Source: Alkalibacterium sp. (GTDB lineage: Bacteria; Bacillota; Bacilli; Lactobacillales; Carnobacteriaceae_A). From it: a stretch of 64,000 nt of DNA. The position numbers and the translations under genes were made by a program. This document shows positions 7,885 to 16,826 of the stretch, piece by piece; position 1 is the first letter of the stretch, and every line of letters starts with the position of its first letter. The notes beneath the pieces were generated by a model. The model saw only the letters and a list, made by a program, of their open reading frames with translations, ran no database searches and was not told where the DNA came from. The DNA lies in contig JAFIFE010000014.1 of NCBI GenBank assembly GCA_020832185.1, positions 124,001 to 188,000 of the forward strand. The letters run 5' to 3'.

Positions 7885-9705
7885 TTATTCATACTCTTCA
7901 TCGTTCTGTACATCGATTGGAAGATGAATAATAAAGGAAGCCCCTTGTCCAAGTGTGGACTCTACTTCCATATAGCCTTCATGTGCCTCAACAATATTCT
8001 GTACCAGCGACAGCCCTATACCCGTTCCATTAGCATTAAACGAGTAGTTATTTCTTGATTTATCTGCTTTGAAGAATCGGTCAAAAATATAAGGCAGATC
8101 TTCTTCTGGTATGCCCGTCCCTGTGTCTTTAACAATCATGACTACCTCGTTCAAGTCCACTTCATTAAAGAGCTGGAGCGTCACTATTCTTTCGTCTTTA
8201 TCCGTCATACTTGTATGCCTGATCGCATTATTGATCAAGTTAACGAAAACCTGATCCATCTTGTCTTTATCCATGACTAAACTGACAGATTCTTTCGGTG
8301 TGTCCAGTTGAAGGGAGACTTCTGATTCATTGGCCATCTTATTAAATCTGAAGAGCAATCCTCTGAGATAAGAATTCAAATCCACTTCAGTTTTTTGAAG
8401 TTCAATGTATCCGGCTTCCATTCGTGACAGATCCAGCATTTCATTGACCATGCGGTTCATTCTCTGCGATTCATCTCTAATAATCGTAGCCATCTCTTTT
8501 TTCTCTTCCGTGCTTTCTGCCACATCATCAAGTATGGCCTCACTGTACCCCTGAACCATGACTAATGGGGTCCGTAACTCGTGAGATATATTATTGATAA
8601 AGTCTACCCGCATTTTATCTAATCTGTGTTCTTTAGTCAGGTCTCTAGTTGAGACCAGTACGCCACGTAAGTCTTCAGTTAAATCATCGACTAGTGGCAG
8701 AATCGTTACATCATGATAGGATTCTTCCATTTCAATCGTAAAATCTCTAATCTGTTTGCTGATGATCACTTTTCTGAGCTCATCTCCCAGATTGACAAAC
8801 TCCTTGTCTTCGGAAAAATTGGCCCGTTCAATTTGGTACTGTGTCAGGAATAGATCTCCCACTGGATTTGACAGCAGTAAAGTCAAGTCAGAATCGTAGT
8901 ATAAAATACCAGATTCAATATTATCCATGATGTGAGACAGCAATTCTTTTTCCTGTTTGACCACTGTACGGTTTGTTTCCAGTGAATGCCCCATTTTGTT
9001 CATTGCCATTGCCAGTTCTGATAAATCATCGCGTCCAGATATAGGCAACTGATGACTGAAGTCGTCCCGTGCAAAGTCAAATGCTATATTCGTCATCGCA
9101 TTGATGGGTTCTGAAATATTCTTTTTCAGATACAAGTAGTAATAAACGGCAATAAGTAAATGTAATACAGTCAGAGCGGTTATAACATAGGCCATACGTC
9201 TTTCGATAGCAATCAGAAATGAGAGGTCAGCATATGAGTATAAGAGCAAATCCCCCTCTTCATTCTCTGAAGGCTGTACTCGAAATACAAATGGGATATT
9301 GTAACGTAACGTATCGTCCTCATCCGATCTAAGGTGAAAAGGGGTCGTTCTTGGTTCAAAATTTTCTACGATTGCCGGCTTGTTCTGCATAACGTCAAAT
9401 ACGTCCTCTGAGAAGGGGTATAGCCAGGTATCAGTTGACGCATAATCATCCCTGTCAGTTAAAACAGCGAAATGGATGCTCGTGTGCAGATTATTGATCG
9501 GTTCAATATTCTCTATTAAAAAATGTGGATCCGCAATAGCTAAGCGTTCCACATTAATTATGATCTCTTCAAAGTCATTCATAAAGTTTTCTTTAATCTG
9601 CTGGGAATAAAAAACGCCATAGAATAAAGTGGTAGCAATAAAAGAGAATAAAGTAATCCCGAAAGTAATGAGCCAGATTCTAATCGCGACTACATTAATT
9701 TTCAT
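7885..9705 (-). CDS. Membrane sensor histidine kinase, ResE/SrrB type
   Basis: 606 residues. Membrane helices are at about 10-32 and 170-193 and flank an extracellular sensor domain of about 135 residues. They are followed by a HAMP linker (about 193-245), a PAS-like domain (about 255-345), the dimerisation/phosphoacceptor domain with NNISHELRTP (His375) and an ATPase domain with NLINNAIRH, DTGTGIP and GTGIGLSLV. The matching regulator lies 5 bases upstream and order and neighbours (ribU, rluB) match B. subtilis resDE, which senses oxygen or redox state. The resABC cytochrome-maturation genes that usually precede it are absent, so the true signal is uncertain. WalK is an alternative relative but the context argues for ResE/SrrB. 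Confidence 0.88.
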   Translation of the reverse strand: MKINVVAIRIWLITFGITLFSFIATTLFYGVFYSQQIKENFMNDFEEIIINVERLAIADPHFLIENIEPINNLHTSIHFAVLTDRDDYASTDTWLYPFSEDVFDVMQNKPAIVENFEPRTTPFHLRSDEDDTLRYNIPFVFRVQPSENEEGDLLLYSYADLSFLIAIERRMAYVITALTVLHLLIAVYYYLYLKKNISEPINAMTNIAFDFARDDFSHQLPISGRDDLSELAMAMNKMGHSLETNRTVVKQEKELLSHIMDNIESGILYYDSDLTLLLSNPVGDLFLTQYQIERANFSEDKEFVNLGDELRKVIISKQIRDFTIEMEESYHDVTILPLVDDLTEDLRGVLVSTRDLTKEHRLDKMRVDFINNISHELRTPLVMVQGYSEAILDDVAESTEEKKEMATIIRDESQRMNRMVNEMLDLSRMEAGYIELQKTEVDLNSYLRGLLFRFNKMANESEVSLQLDTPKESVSLVMDKDKMDQVFVNLINNAIRHTSMTDKDERIVTLQLFNEVDLNEVVMIVKDTGTGIPEEDLPYIFDRFFKADKSRNNYSFNANGTGIGLSLVQNIVEAHEGYMEVESTLGQGASFIIHLPIDVQNDEEYE

Positions 9706-9710
9706 GAGAT

Positions 9711-10460
9711 TTACTCCTCTTCTTCATGAGGATATGAATTTAATTTATAACCTAATCCCCACACAGTCTCGATCATTTTCGCTGCAATATCAGATTCTTT
9801 TTTCAGCTTCTCACGCAATCTTTTTACATGAGTATCCACTGTTCTCAAGTCTCCGAAGAATTCGTATTTCCATACCTCTCGGAGCAACTGTTCTCTTCCA
9901 AAAATCTGGTCAGGAGCAGACATCAAATAGTGAAGCAGGTCATATTCTTTAGGCGTCAAGTTGACGGTCTTCCCATCAGCCGTAACTCTTCTGGAATCAT
10001 TATCGATTTCCAGATGAGGAAGTTTCAATGTATCAGACACATCTCCACCTAAATCTGAACTTCCCGCACTTGCTTTTGTCCGTTTAATAATGGCTGCCAC
10101 TCTTAAGACAATTTCTCTTGGACTAAAGGGTTTGACAATATAGTCATCTACACCTACTTCAAATCCTTGAATACGGTTCAATTCTTCCCCTTTGGCAGTC
10201 AGCATCATAATTGGGGTTTCTTTTTCTTTTCTGATTTCTTCAGCAACTTGAATACCATCCATTTCGGGCATCATAACATCCAGTAAAATAAGATCGTATT
10301 CGTTTTCCATGGCCATATCAAGCGCGATTCTGCCATTTTCAGCTTCATCGATATCATAATCTGCTTTTTCCAGATACATTTTCAATAAGCGTCTAATTCT
10401 ATCTTCATCATCTACAACTAATAATTTCTTCTGGTTCCCTTGAATAGCCTCTTCGGTCAC
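9711..10460 (-). CDS. OmpR-family response regulator, ResD/SrrA type
   Basis: 249 residues. An N-terminal receiver domain has the acidic pair DDED, phosphoacceptor Asp61 in LILLDVMMPEMDG, and the conserved Thr and Lys in MLTAKGE and YIVKPFSP. A C-terminal winged helix of the OmpR/PhoB type follows (LTPKEYDLLHYL ... VDTHVKRLREKL ... VWGLGYKL). A short linker with Gly/Asp separates them. The start is GTG with GGAG 9 bases upstream. It is co-transcribed with the sensor kinase 5 bases downstream. The homologue in B. subtilis controls anaerobic and respiratory genes; the targets here are unknown. Confidence 0.9.
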   Translation of the reverse strand: MTEEAIQGNQKKLLVVDDEDRIRRLLKMYLEKADYDIDEAENGRIALDMAMENEYDLILLDVMMPEMDGIQVAEEIRKEKETPIMMLTAKGEELNRIQGFEVGVDDYIVKPFSPREIVLRVAAIIKRTKASAGSSDLGGDVSDTLKLPHLEIDNDSRRVTADGKTVNLTPKEYDLLHYLMSAPDQIFGREQLLREVWKYEFFGDLRTVDTHVKRLREKLKKESDIAAKMIETVWGLGYKLNSYPHEEEE

Positions 10461-10529
10461 TTTAAGACACTCCTCTAACTCATAGTGGGTTTATACATGA
10501 TACATAATAATATTCATCTCTTAATTATC

Positions 10530-10559
10530 ATTATAACTAAAGAATACCTATACTTCCAA
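10530..10559 (-). promoter_or_regulatory. Likely promoter of the two-component operon
   Basis: TTGGAA (10554-10559) and TATAAT (10530-10535) with an 18-base spacer on the minus strand, about 70 bases before the response-regulator start. Confidence 0.6.
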
Positions 10560-10575
10560 CCATTTCGTCTTAGAA

Positions 10576-11307
10576 TCAAGATGAGTACGAATCATCTACA
10601 AGTTGTTTCAGCTTATTCACTTCATAATTTTTCAATTCTCTCCACTCTCCTGATAAAAGACCTTCTGCAGTGAGGAATGCATATTTGTCACGGTTTAACT
10701 TCTCAACCGGATGACCGACAGCTTTCAGCATTTTCTTCACTTGATGGTTTTTACCTTCATGAATCACTAATTCAACAAGACTGGTTTTCGTTTTTGGATT
10801 GATATCGATAATACGTGCTTTAGCAGGTTGTGTTTTATAACCATCAATCACAACCCCCTTTTCTAACTGAGAAATCGCTTTTTTATTAATCAGTCCTTCT
10901 ACTTTGGCAATATATGTTTTTTCTACACCATAGCTTGGGTGAGTCAACTGATTAGTCAGTTCTCCGTCATTGGTCACCAAGATAACTCCTGTTGTGTCAT
11001 AGTCCAAGCGACCGACAGGGTATACTCTATGATCGATTCCAGAAAAGAAATCAACGACTGTCTTTCTTCCTTTTGGATCATCGGAACTTGAAATAACTCC
11101 TCTAGGTTTGTTAAGTAGAAAATAATATTTCTGCTCTTGTGTAATCGGGACATTATCCACTGAAATCACGTCAGAACTTTTAACATTTAAACCCATCTCT
11201 GTAACTACTTTCCCATTCACTTTTACGCGGCCTTCTTGAATAAGCTTTTCTGATGCTCGTCTTGAAGCGACCCCCGCATGTGCCATTACTTTTTGTAAAC
11301 GTTCCAT
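10576..11307 (-). CDS. rluB: 23S rRNA pseudouridine synthase RluB (RsuA family)
   Basis: Isomerises a uridine in the peptidyl-transferase region of 23S rRNA. An N-terminal S4 RNA-binding domain (ERLQKVMAHAGVASRRASEKLI...GRVKVNG) is followed by the catalytic domain with VYPVGRLDYDTTGVILVTNDGEL, which contains the catalytic Asp, and with KTYIAKVEG and GKNHQVKKML. The length of 243 residues is normal. It follows scpB in transcription, which is the conserved scpA-scpB-rluB order of Bacilli. The RsuA and RluE relatives are harder to exclude from sequence alone, but the context favours RluB. Confidence 0.92.
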   Translation of the reverse strand: MERLQKVMAHAGVASRRASEKLIQEGRVKVNGKVVTEMGLNVKSSDVISVDNVPITQEQKYYFLLNKPRGVISSSDDPKGRKTVVDFFSGIDHRVYPVGRLDYDTTGVILVTNDGELTNQLTHPSYGVEKTYIAKVEGLINKKAISQLEKGVVIDGYKTQPAKARIIDINPKTKTSLVELVIHEGKNHQVKKMLKAVGHPVEKLNRDKYAFLTAEGLLSGEWRELKNYEVNKLKQLVDDSYSS

Positions 11308-11341
11308 AAACGTTTTCCTCCATATCTCGATCTAGTATGAA

Positions 11342-11896
11342 TTAAAAATCGATCGACTCATCGAACAAGCTCTGATTAGTTAATTCTTCTTCTACTTCTA
11401 ATTCCGGTAATTCTGTCAAATCGTTCAGGCCAAAATAATCCAGGAAATAATCAGTTGTGCCATATAAAACAGGTTTCCCTGGTGCATCCAATCGTCCAAT
11501 CTCCTGAATCAAATTGCGCAGCTTAAGCTTTTGAAGACTGGAAGCCAACTGTACTCCCCTAATTTCTTCAATCTCCATTCGCGTAATTGGCTGTTTGTAC
11601 GCGATAACAGCCAATGTCTCAATTGACGCTTTACTCAATTTTTTACTTAGCGGTGACTGAGCATATAGCTGTATGATTGAAGATAATGCTTTCTTAGTCA
11701 CTAAACGGTAACTTTCAGCTGTTTCTATTAATGTCAGCCCACTGTGTTCATCTTTATTATATTTTTTTTCCAGCTGATTCAGGCATTTAAGCGTGTGATC
11801 AACTGTCGATTTAGTTAATTGCGCGAGTTCATTTAACGATATGCCTTCTTCTCCAGATACAAAAAGCAAGGCTTCATACGCGGCCAAATCATTCAT
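11342..11896 (-). CDS. scpB: Condensin accessory protein ScpB
   Basis: A 184-residue winged-helix protein that dimerises and binds ScpA, forming the SMC-ScpA-ScpB complex that compacts and segregates the chromosome. Family signatures seen are AAYEALLFVSGEEGIS at the N-terminus, IETLAVIAYKQPITRMEIEEIRGV in the middle and RLDAPGKPVLYGTTDYFLDYFGL near the C-terminus. It lies 21 bases after scpA and 34 before rluB, in one operon. Confidence 0.96.
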   Translation of the reverse strand: MNDLAAYEALLFVSGEEGISLNELAQLTKSTVDHTLKCLNQLEKKYNKDEHSGLTLIETAESYRLVTKKALSSIIQLYAQSPLSKKLSKASIETLAVIAYKQPITRMEIEEIRGVQLASSLQKLKLRNLIQEIGRLDAPGKPVLYGTTDYFLDYFGLNDLTELPELEVEEELTNQSLFDESIDF

Positions 11897-11917
11897 CTCT
11901 TTGTATTCATCCTTTCG

Positions 11918-12661
11918 CTAAGCCTCAACAGCGCTTAGAAAAATCTCACCAAAACTTTCACTCTGTTCAATCAGCAGCCTGTTTTCTTTGATCATTTCCA
12001 GCACAGCAAGAAAAGTGACTATAAATTCTTTCTTTGATGGCGTAGTAAACAACTGGCTGAAAGACACCCGTACGTTCTTCTGCTTAAACCTGTTTTCGAG
12101 CCATTCTATTTTCTCACTGATCGTGATTTCTTCAAGAGTGATCGTATTCGGCTGGGGTTCCATCCAATGTTTCTTTTTCAGCATATCACTGAATGCCCCA
12201 ATTAAATGACCAATGGATAATTCACCGGGATTTAAGGGAATCGCCTGCTGGTACTGTGTAAGATCTGTGTGTGGTTTTGAAAAGTAACTTTCTCGAGTGC
12301 TCCTGCTTTCACTCAATTTCGAGGAAGCGTATTTTATTTTGCGATATTCAAGAAGGCGCTCTTGCAGCTTTTCAATAGAGTCTTCTTCAACATCGAAAGC
12401 CTCTCCGTCCTCTTCCCAATCTTCATTCCTTGGGAGTAATAGCTGACTCTTGATTGACATCAGTGTCGCCGCCATGACCAGATAATCCCCTGCAACGTCT
12501 AATTGAAGCATCTGCATTGCATGGAGATAATTCAAGTACTGGTCTGTAATATCTTTGATAGGGATATCATAAATATCGATTTCATACTTATTTATCAAAT
12601 GTAAGAGTAAATCAAGTGGCCCTTCAAACACATCTAAATTTACTTTCCATTTCTGATTCAT
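11918..12661 (-). CDS. scpA: Condensin kleisin subunit ScpA
   Basis: The kleisin bridge of the SMC complex. The N-terminus (KVNLDVFEGPLDLLLHLINKYEIDIYDIPI) and the C-terminal winged helix (VSFSQLF ... FIVTFLAVLEMIKENRL) are both recognisable, with the acidic middle region typical of the family. I chose the ATG at 12661 rather than the GTG at 12673, because GTGGGGA lies 6-7 bases before the ATG and nothing resembling a binding site precedes the GTG. The protein is then 247 residues, within family range. It directly follows the ribT-like gene. Confidence 0.95.
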   Translation of the reverse strand: MNQKWKVNLDVFEGPLDLLLHLINKYEIDIYDIPIKDITDQYLNYLHAMQMLQLDVAGDYLVMAATLMSIKSQLLLPRNEDWEEDGEAFDVEEDSIEKLQERLLEYRKIKYASSKLSESRSTRESYFSKPHTDLTQYQQAIPLNPGELSIGHLIGAFSDMLKKKHWMEPQPNTITLEEITISEKIEWLENRFKQKNVRVSFSQLFTTPSKKEFIVTFLAVLEMIKENRLLIEQSESFGEIFLSAVEA

Positions 12662-12674
12662 TGCTATCCCCACT

Positions 12675-13043
12675 TTAGTCGTTTTTATCTGATTCTTTTT
12701 GCCATTTAGTCACGAGAGAAGCTGTTTCAAGTGTGCCTACTATTTTTTTAGGGGAACATTTATTAGACAAAGCTGTCAGAATTTTAAATGACATGCCTTC
12801 TTCTCTATATGACGGGTTAATAGCGATATGTCTAAGAAGAATGATTTCATCCTCTTCCTCAACACCAACTACCCCTACTAAATCTCCGGTTTCCTGACTT
12901 TTCCATAAATAAAGCTGTCTATTCTCTTCCTGTTCGTACCACTGCATTTCTTTGGTTAACCGACTGGTTTCCTTTAAATCAGGTACGTAAGAAAGCAATC
13001 CCATCGATATTTTCTGGTAGTCCGCCTTATATTTCACGAGCAT
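12675..13043 (-). CDS. ribT: RibT-like GNAT acetyltransferase
   Basis: 122 residues with the short GNAT fold: the central strand LVGVVGVEEEDEIILLRHIAINPSYREEGMSFKIL contains the R-x-x-G/A-like acetyl-CoA loop. RibT of B. subtilis has the same length and also lies next to scpA at the end of the riboflavin operon. Here the rib biosynthesis genes are absent, so its link to flavin is only by family. AGGAGG lies 8 bases before the ATG. Substrate unknown. Confidence 0.75.
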   Translation of the reverse strand: MLVKYKADYQKISMGLLSYVPDLKETSRLTKEMQWYEQEENRQLYLWKSQETGDLVGVVGVEEEDEIILLRHIAINPSYREEGMSFKILTALSNKCSPKKIVGTLETASLVTKWQKESDKND

Positions 13044-13070
13044 AATATGCCCTCCTATTTCTCAAACTGT

Positions 13071-14396
13071 TCATTTACTGCTTATCTCCAGATTAAGAAA
13101 ATCCTGATAAGATTCACGTTTTATTGCAAGCCAGTCTTTCCCTTCCTCTACAAAAACAACTGCAGGTCTAGGGAGTCTATTGTAATTACTAGCCATTGAA
13201 TAGCCATATGCACCTGTACTAAAAACAGCCAGTACATCGTTTCTCGATACGACCGGAAGAGTAATGTCCCATATCAGCATATCGCCACTTTCACAGGCTT
13301 TTCCTGCAACGGACACTGTTTCCAGCTGATTTTCCAATACCCTATTTGCTAAGACACCGGTATATTTTGCCTGATAAAGGGCCGGGCGAATATTATCAGC
13401 CATTCCGCCATCAATCGATACATATTTTCTCACATCAGGGATCGACTTTTCAGTACCGACTGAATAAAGAGTCGTTCCTGCCTCGCCCACGATGCTTCTC
13501 CCTGGCTCGATCCATATTTCAGGCAATGAGAGCCCGTACTGATCCGCTTCATTTCTGACGGCGGACATTATCGCTTCAGCATACTCTTCGAGTGGGAGGG
13601 GTTTGTCTTCTTTAGTGTAGCGGATGCCAAAGCCTCCTCCTACATTCAATACGTTTAAATCAAAATCATAGGTCTTTTTCCATTGTGATGCTTTATCGAT
13701 CAGTTTTCCAATTACTGCCTGATAGCCTTCTACTTCGAAAATCTGAGACCCAATATGGGCATGAAGTCCAATAACATTAATAAATGCTGACTTCTGGAGT
13801 GTTTCGATGGCACGCTCAACCTGCCCCGAGGATAAATCGAATCCAAATTTAGAGTCTTCCTGACCCGTCGTAATGTACTCATGAGTATGAGCTTCGATAC
13901 CCGGTGTGACTCTAATCAGAACATCTACTTTTGTGTCTAACTGATTTGTAATCTCGTCCAGCATCGCCAGCTCAATAAAGTTATCGACTACTATGCATCC
14001 GACTTTATGCTCGATTGCTTCAGTCAGTTCCTGATGAGATTTATTATTGCCATGAAAATGAATGCGTTCTGAAGGAAATCCTGCCTGAACAGCTAGAAAA
14101 AGTTCCCCTCCTGAAACAACGTCCAATGAAACATCTTCATCAGCCAGTATCTCATATAAGGCTAATGATGAAAATGCTTTGCTCGCATAGGCTACTTGAG
14201 TTTTATTTTCATATTTAGAAAAGGCATCTTTAAAAGACTGAATTCTTTTTTTAATAAGAGACAAATCGTATACATATAAGGGTGTCCCATATTTTTTTGC
14301 CAGTTTTGTTGAGTCAACACTGCTTATTTCTAAATGATTCTGAGAATTGATGGCCATGTTTTCCATCAATCTTTGCTCTATAGAAGAGTTATTCAT
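13071..14396 (-). CDS. lysA: Diaminopimelate decarboxylase
   Basis: A PLP enzyme that decarboxylates meso-diaminopimelate to lysine, the last step of lysine synthesis. The PLP lysine is in VAYASKAFSS near residue 73, HAHIGSQ and the GGGFG phosphate loop lie in the barrel, and the catalytic ACESGDML and GAYGYSMASNYN motifs lie in the C-terminal domain. Length (441) is typical. The start is uncertain: the ATG at 14396 has a weak GGGA 5 bases upstream, while the ATG at 14408 has no visible site. It runs in the same direction as ribT-scpAB. Confidence 0.94.
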   Translation of the reverse strand: MNNSSIEQRLMENMAINSQNHLEISSVDSTKLAKKYGTPLYVYDLSLIKKRIQSFKDAFSKYENKTQVAYASKAFSSLALYEILADEDVSLDVVSGGELFLAVQAGFPSERIHFHGNNKSHQELTEAIEHKVGCIVVDNFIELAMLDEITNQLDTKVDVLIRVTPGIEAHTHEYITTGQEDSKFGFDLSSGQVERAIETLQKSAFINVIGLHAHIGSQIFEVEGYQAVIGKLIDKASQWKKTYDFDLNVLNVGGGFGIRYTKEDKPLPLEEYAEAIMSAVRNEADQYGLSLPEIWIEPGRSIVGEAGTTLYSVGTEKSIPDVRKYVSIDGGMADNIRPALYQAKYTGVLANRVLENQLETVSVAGKACESGDMLIWDITLPVVSRNDVLAVFSTGAYGYSMASNYNRLPRPAVVFVEEGKDWLAIKRESYQDFLNLEISSK

Positions 14397-14602
14397 GATA
14401 TCCCACATTTCTAGTATGATTTAATCTTTAAATTGTATCTTTATGTTCAAAAATTCATTCATCAATATCATACCTACATCTTGCTTAAAAATCAAACTGA
14501 TGATGATTAATTATGTAAAACACAGCCTTCGCTACACCTGTTTTATTATCAGAATAGCCTCATCCATAAAAATGGCTCGACTGTCGTGTACGAATCAGAT
14601 AT

Positions 14603-14654
14603 AAAAACAAAAAAGAACGAAGGAGTTTCTACATTTTCCATAGAAACTCCTCCG
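14603..14654 (-). terminator. Strong terminator after punA
   Basis: A 14-bp stem with a single G-T pair (14618-14631 with 14641-14654) and a 9-nt loop, followed on the minus strand by TTCTTTTTTGTTTTT. It ends the deoB-punA transcript 44 bases past the punA stop. The rest of the 289-base gap to lysA (14409-14602) is AT-rich and should contain the lysA promoter, but I cannot pick one with confidence. Confidence 0.9.
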
Positions 14655-14697
14655 ACTGGAATAAAAACGCATTTATCCCTATTGAGTGTAAGGTTTA

Positions 14698-15519
14698 TTA
14701 TAATTTAGCGATGACTTCTTTAACAAGTGTTTTGAAAGATTCTCTGACTCTAGTCGTCACTTCCACCACTTCATCGTGATTCAGTGATTCCTGCATGCCT
14801 GCAGCATAGTTAGTGATACATGAAATACCGGCAACTTTAAGTCCCGCATGACGTGCAACAATAACTTCAGGAACAGTAGACATACCTACAGCGTCTCCAC
14901 CAAGAGTTCTGACCATTCTGACTTCTGCAGGTGTCTCATACGTCGGACCAGTCAGTCCAAGATACACACCTCTTTGAATAGTGATATTGTTCTCTTTAGC
15001 AACCTCTTCTACAATTGACTGGTACCCTTTGTCATAAGCAATACTCATATCTGTAAATCGAGGCCCAAAGGAATTGTTGTTCGGTCCAAGTAAAGGATTT
15101 CCACCTGTCATATTGATATGGTCTGTAATGATCATCAAGTCACCAGGAGTGAAGTTTTCATTGACTCCGCCGGCAGCGTTGGTAACAACTAGAGATGACA
15201 CTCCTAAAGCTTTCATTACTCTAACAGGAAAAGTTACTTCATTCAGGCTGTACCCTTCATAGTAATGAAAACGCCCCTGCATTGCCAGGACTTTACGGCC
15301 TCCTAAAGTGCCGTATACTAATTTTCCGGCATGCCCTTCAACTGTCGAGACCGGGAATCCGGGAATATCTTCATAAGGGACTTCAATCGCGTCGGAAGCT
15401 TCATCAGCTAATTCGCCTAGCCCGGAACCCAAAATCAATCCAATTTCAGGACTGGTCATTCCTTTTTCATTTAAAAATTCAGCAGCTTTTTCAATTGCAA
15501 TTGTATAATCTTCATTCAT
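14698..15519 (-). CDS. punA: Purine nucleoside phosphorylase, trimeric type
   Basis: Cleaves inosine and guanosine (and deoxy forms) with phosphate, giving the base and (deoxy)ribose-1-phosphate. Motifs are LILGSGLGELAD (phosphate loop), GHAGKLVYG, MQGRFHYYEGY, VTNAAGGVN, GPTYETPAEVRM and MSTVPEVIVARH, all typical of the trimeric PNP family (PunA/PupG). Length 273 is normal. AAGGAGA precedes the ATG. The product ribose-1-phosphate is the substrate of the deoB enzyme just upstream. Confidence 0.96.
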   Translation of the reverse strand: MNEDYTIAIEKAAEFLNEKGMTSPEIGLILGSGLGELADEASDAIEVPYEDIPGFPVSTVEGHAGKLVYGTLGGRKVLAMQGRFHYYEGYSLNEVTFPVRVMKALGVSSLVVTNAAGGVNENFTPGDLMIITDHINMTGGNPLLGPNNNSFGPRFTDMSIAYDKGYQSIVEEVAKENNITIQRGVYLGLTGPTYETPAEVRMVRTLGGDAVGMSTVPEVIVARHAGLKVAGISCITNYAAGMQESLNHDEVVEVTTRVRESFKTLVKEVIAKL

Positions 15520-15544
15520 CTGATTATCTCCTTCATCACCTTGA

Positions 15545-16714
15545 TTATTTAATATGGGTTAAAAAACTTTCTCCGAAACCTGTACTTTCAACTCCGAAAT
15601 TATCAGCTATCGTTGCACTAATATCCGCAAAGTATCCTTGAGGAAGAGCCTTAGCTTCATTCAAAGAAGGGCTGAACACAAGTAATGGGACGTATTCTCT
15701 CGTATGGTCCGTCCCAGGCTGAGTAGGGTCATTCCCATGATCTGCTGTAATCATCAACAGGTCATCTTCTCCCAGCGCTTCGATCAGTTCAGGTACTCTG
15801 GCATCAAATGCCTCAAGTGCCTCTTTATACCCCTGTACATCACGTCTGTGACCATACAATGCGTCGAAGTCCACCAGATTTGTAAAACTCAAGCCATTAA
15901 AGTCCTTCTTCATCACGTCCAGTAATTTATCAACACCATCCATGTTGGATGCCGTACGAACGGATTCAGTCATTCCTTGGCCGTTAAAAATGTCATTAAT
16001 TTTGCCTACGGCTATGACATCTTTTCCGCCCTCTTTAAGAGAATCAAGAACTGTTTTACCGAAAGGATCTAATGCATAATCGTGTCGATTGCTTGTACGT
16101 TTGAACTCTCCGGGTTCACCAAGGTATGGACGAGCAATAATCCGACCGATCATATAAGGATCATCTTTAGTTAGTTCTCTGACATATTCACAGATGTCAT
16201 ATAATTCCTCAAGCGGGATTACATCTTCATGAGCCGCAATCTGAAGCACGGGGTCGGCCGAGGTATACACAATCAAATCTCCCGTTTCCATCTGATGCTT
16301 CCCGTATTCATCAATGATCTCAGTCCCTGAAGCCGGTTTGTTCCCTACTATTTTACGTCCGGTATGTTCTTCTATCTGTTTGATCAGTGCCTCTGGAAAG
16401 CCATCTGGAAATACACGGAACGGTTTATCGATATGTAGTCCCATAATTTCCCAGTGCCCAGTCATCGTATCTTTTCCAACGGATTTTTCTTCCAGTTTCG
16501 TAAAATACCCCGTAGTTTCAGTCACTGCGTCGATTCCTTTTATCGGAGCAATATTACCCAAACCAAGACGCTGCAGGTTAGGCAATTTTAGTCCAGCTGT
16601 TTCTGCAATATGTCCTAAAGTATGAGAGCCCTCATCGCCAAAGTCTTTTGCATCTGGAGCTTCACCGATTCCAACTGAATCCAGAACAAGTAAGTGTATT
16701 TTCTTAAATGACAT
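15545..16714 (-). CDS. deoB: Phosphopentomutase
   Basis: Interconverts (deoxy)ribose-1- and -5-phosphate, linking nucleoside breakdown to the pentose phosphate pathway. The alkaline-phosphatase-like metal sites are visible: [23 protein letters not shown] at the N-terminus and [24 protein letters not shown] at the C-terminus, with the phosphorylated Thr in KDTMTGHWE. Length 389 is standard. It is 25 bases upstream of punA, forming the deoB-punA (drm-pupG) operon. Binding site AGGAGGA. Confidence 0.97.
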   Translation of the reverse strand: MSFKKIHLLVLDSVGIGEAPDAKDFGDEGSHTLGHIAETAGLKLPNLQRLGLGNIAPIKGIDAVTETTGYFTKLEEKSVGKDTMTGHWEIMGLHIDKPFRVFPDGFPEALIKQIEEHTGRKIVGNKPASGTEIIDEYGKHQMETGDLIVYTSADPVLQIAAHEDVIPLEELYDICEYVRELTKDDPYMIGRIIARPYLGEPGEFKRTSNRHDYALDPFGKTVLDSLKEGGKDVIAVGKINDIFNGQGMTESVRTASNMDGVDKLLDVMKKDFNGLSFTNLVDFDALYGHRRDVQGYKEALEAFDARVPELIEALGEDDLLMITADHGNDPTQPGTDHTREYVPLLVFSPSLNEAKALPQGYFADISATIADNFGVESTGFGESFLTHIK

Positions 16715-16741
16715 CTTTTTTCCTCCTAAAGTCTTTCTTTC

Positions 16742-16770
16742 AGAATAAATCAGGATACTTAAAAAAGCAA
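16742..16770 (-). promoter_or_regulatory. Possible promoter of deoB-punA
   Basis: TTGCTT (16765-16770) and TATTCT (16742-16747) with a 17-base spacer on the minus strand, about 28 bases before the deoB start. Both boxes deviate from consensus, so this is tentative. Confidence 0.4.
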
Positions 16771-16826
16771 GAATACTCGGTACTAATGGTCTTTTATGAT
16801 AGATTTTTTAGTGTTTACTCATTATA

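Noticed and set aside
11342-11896. A winged-helix transcription factor instead of ScpB
   Set aside because: The ScpB family signatures and the scpA neighbour settle the assignment.
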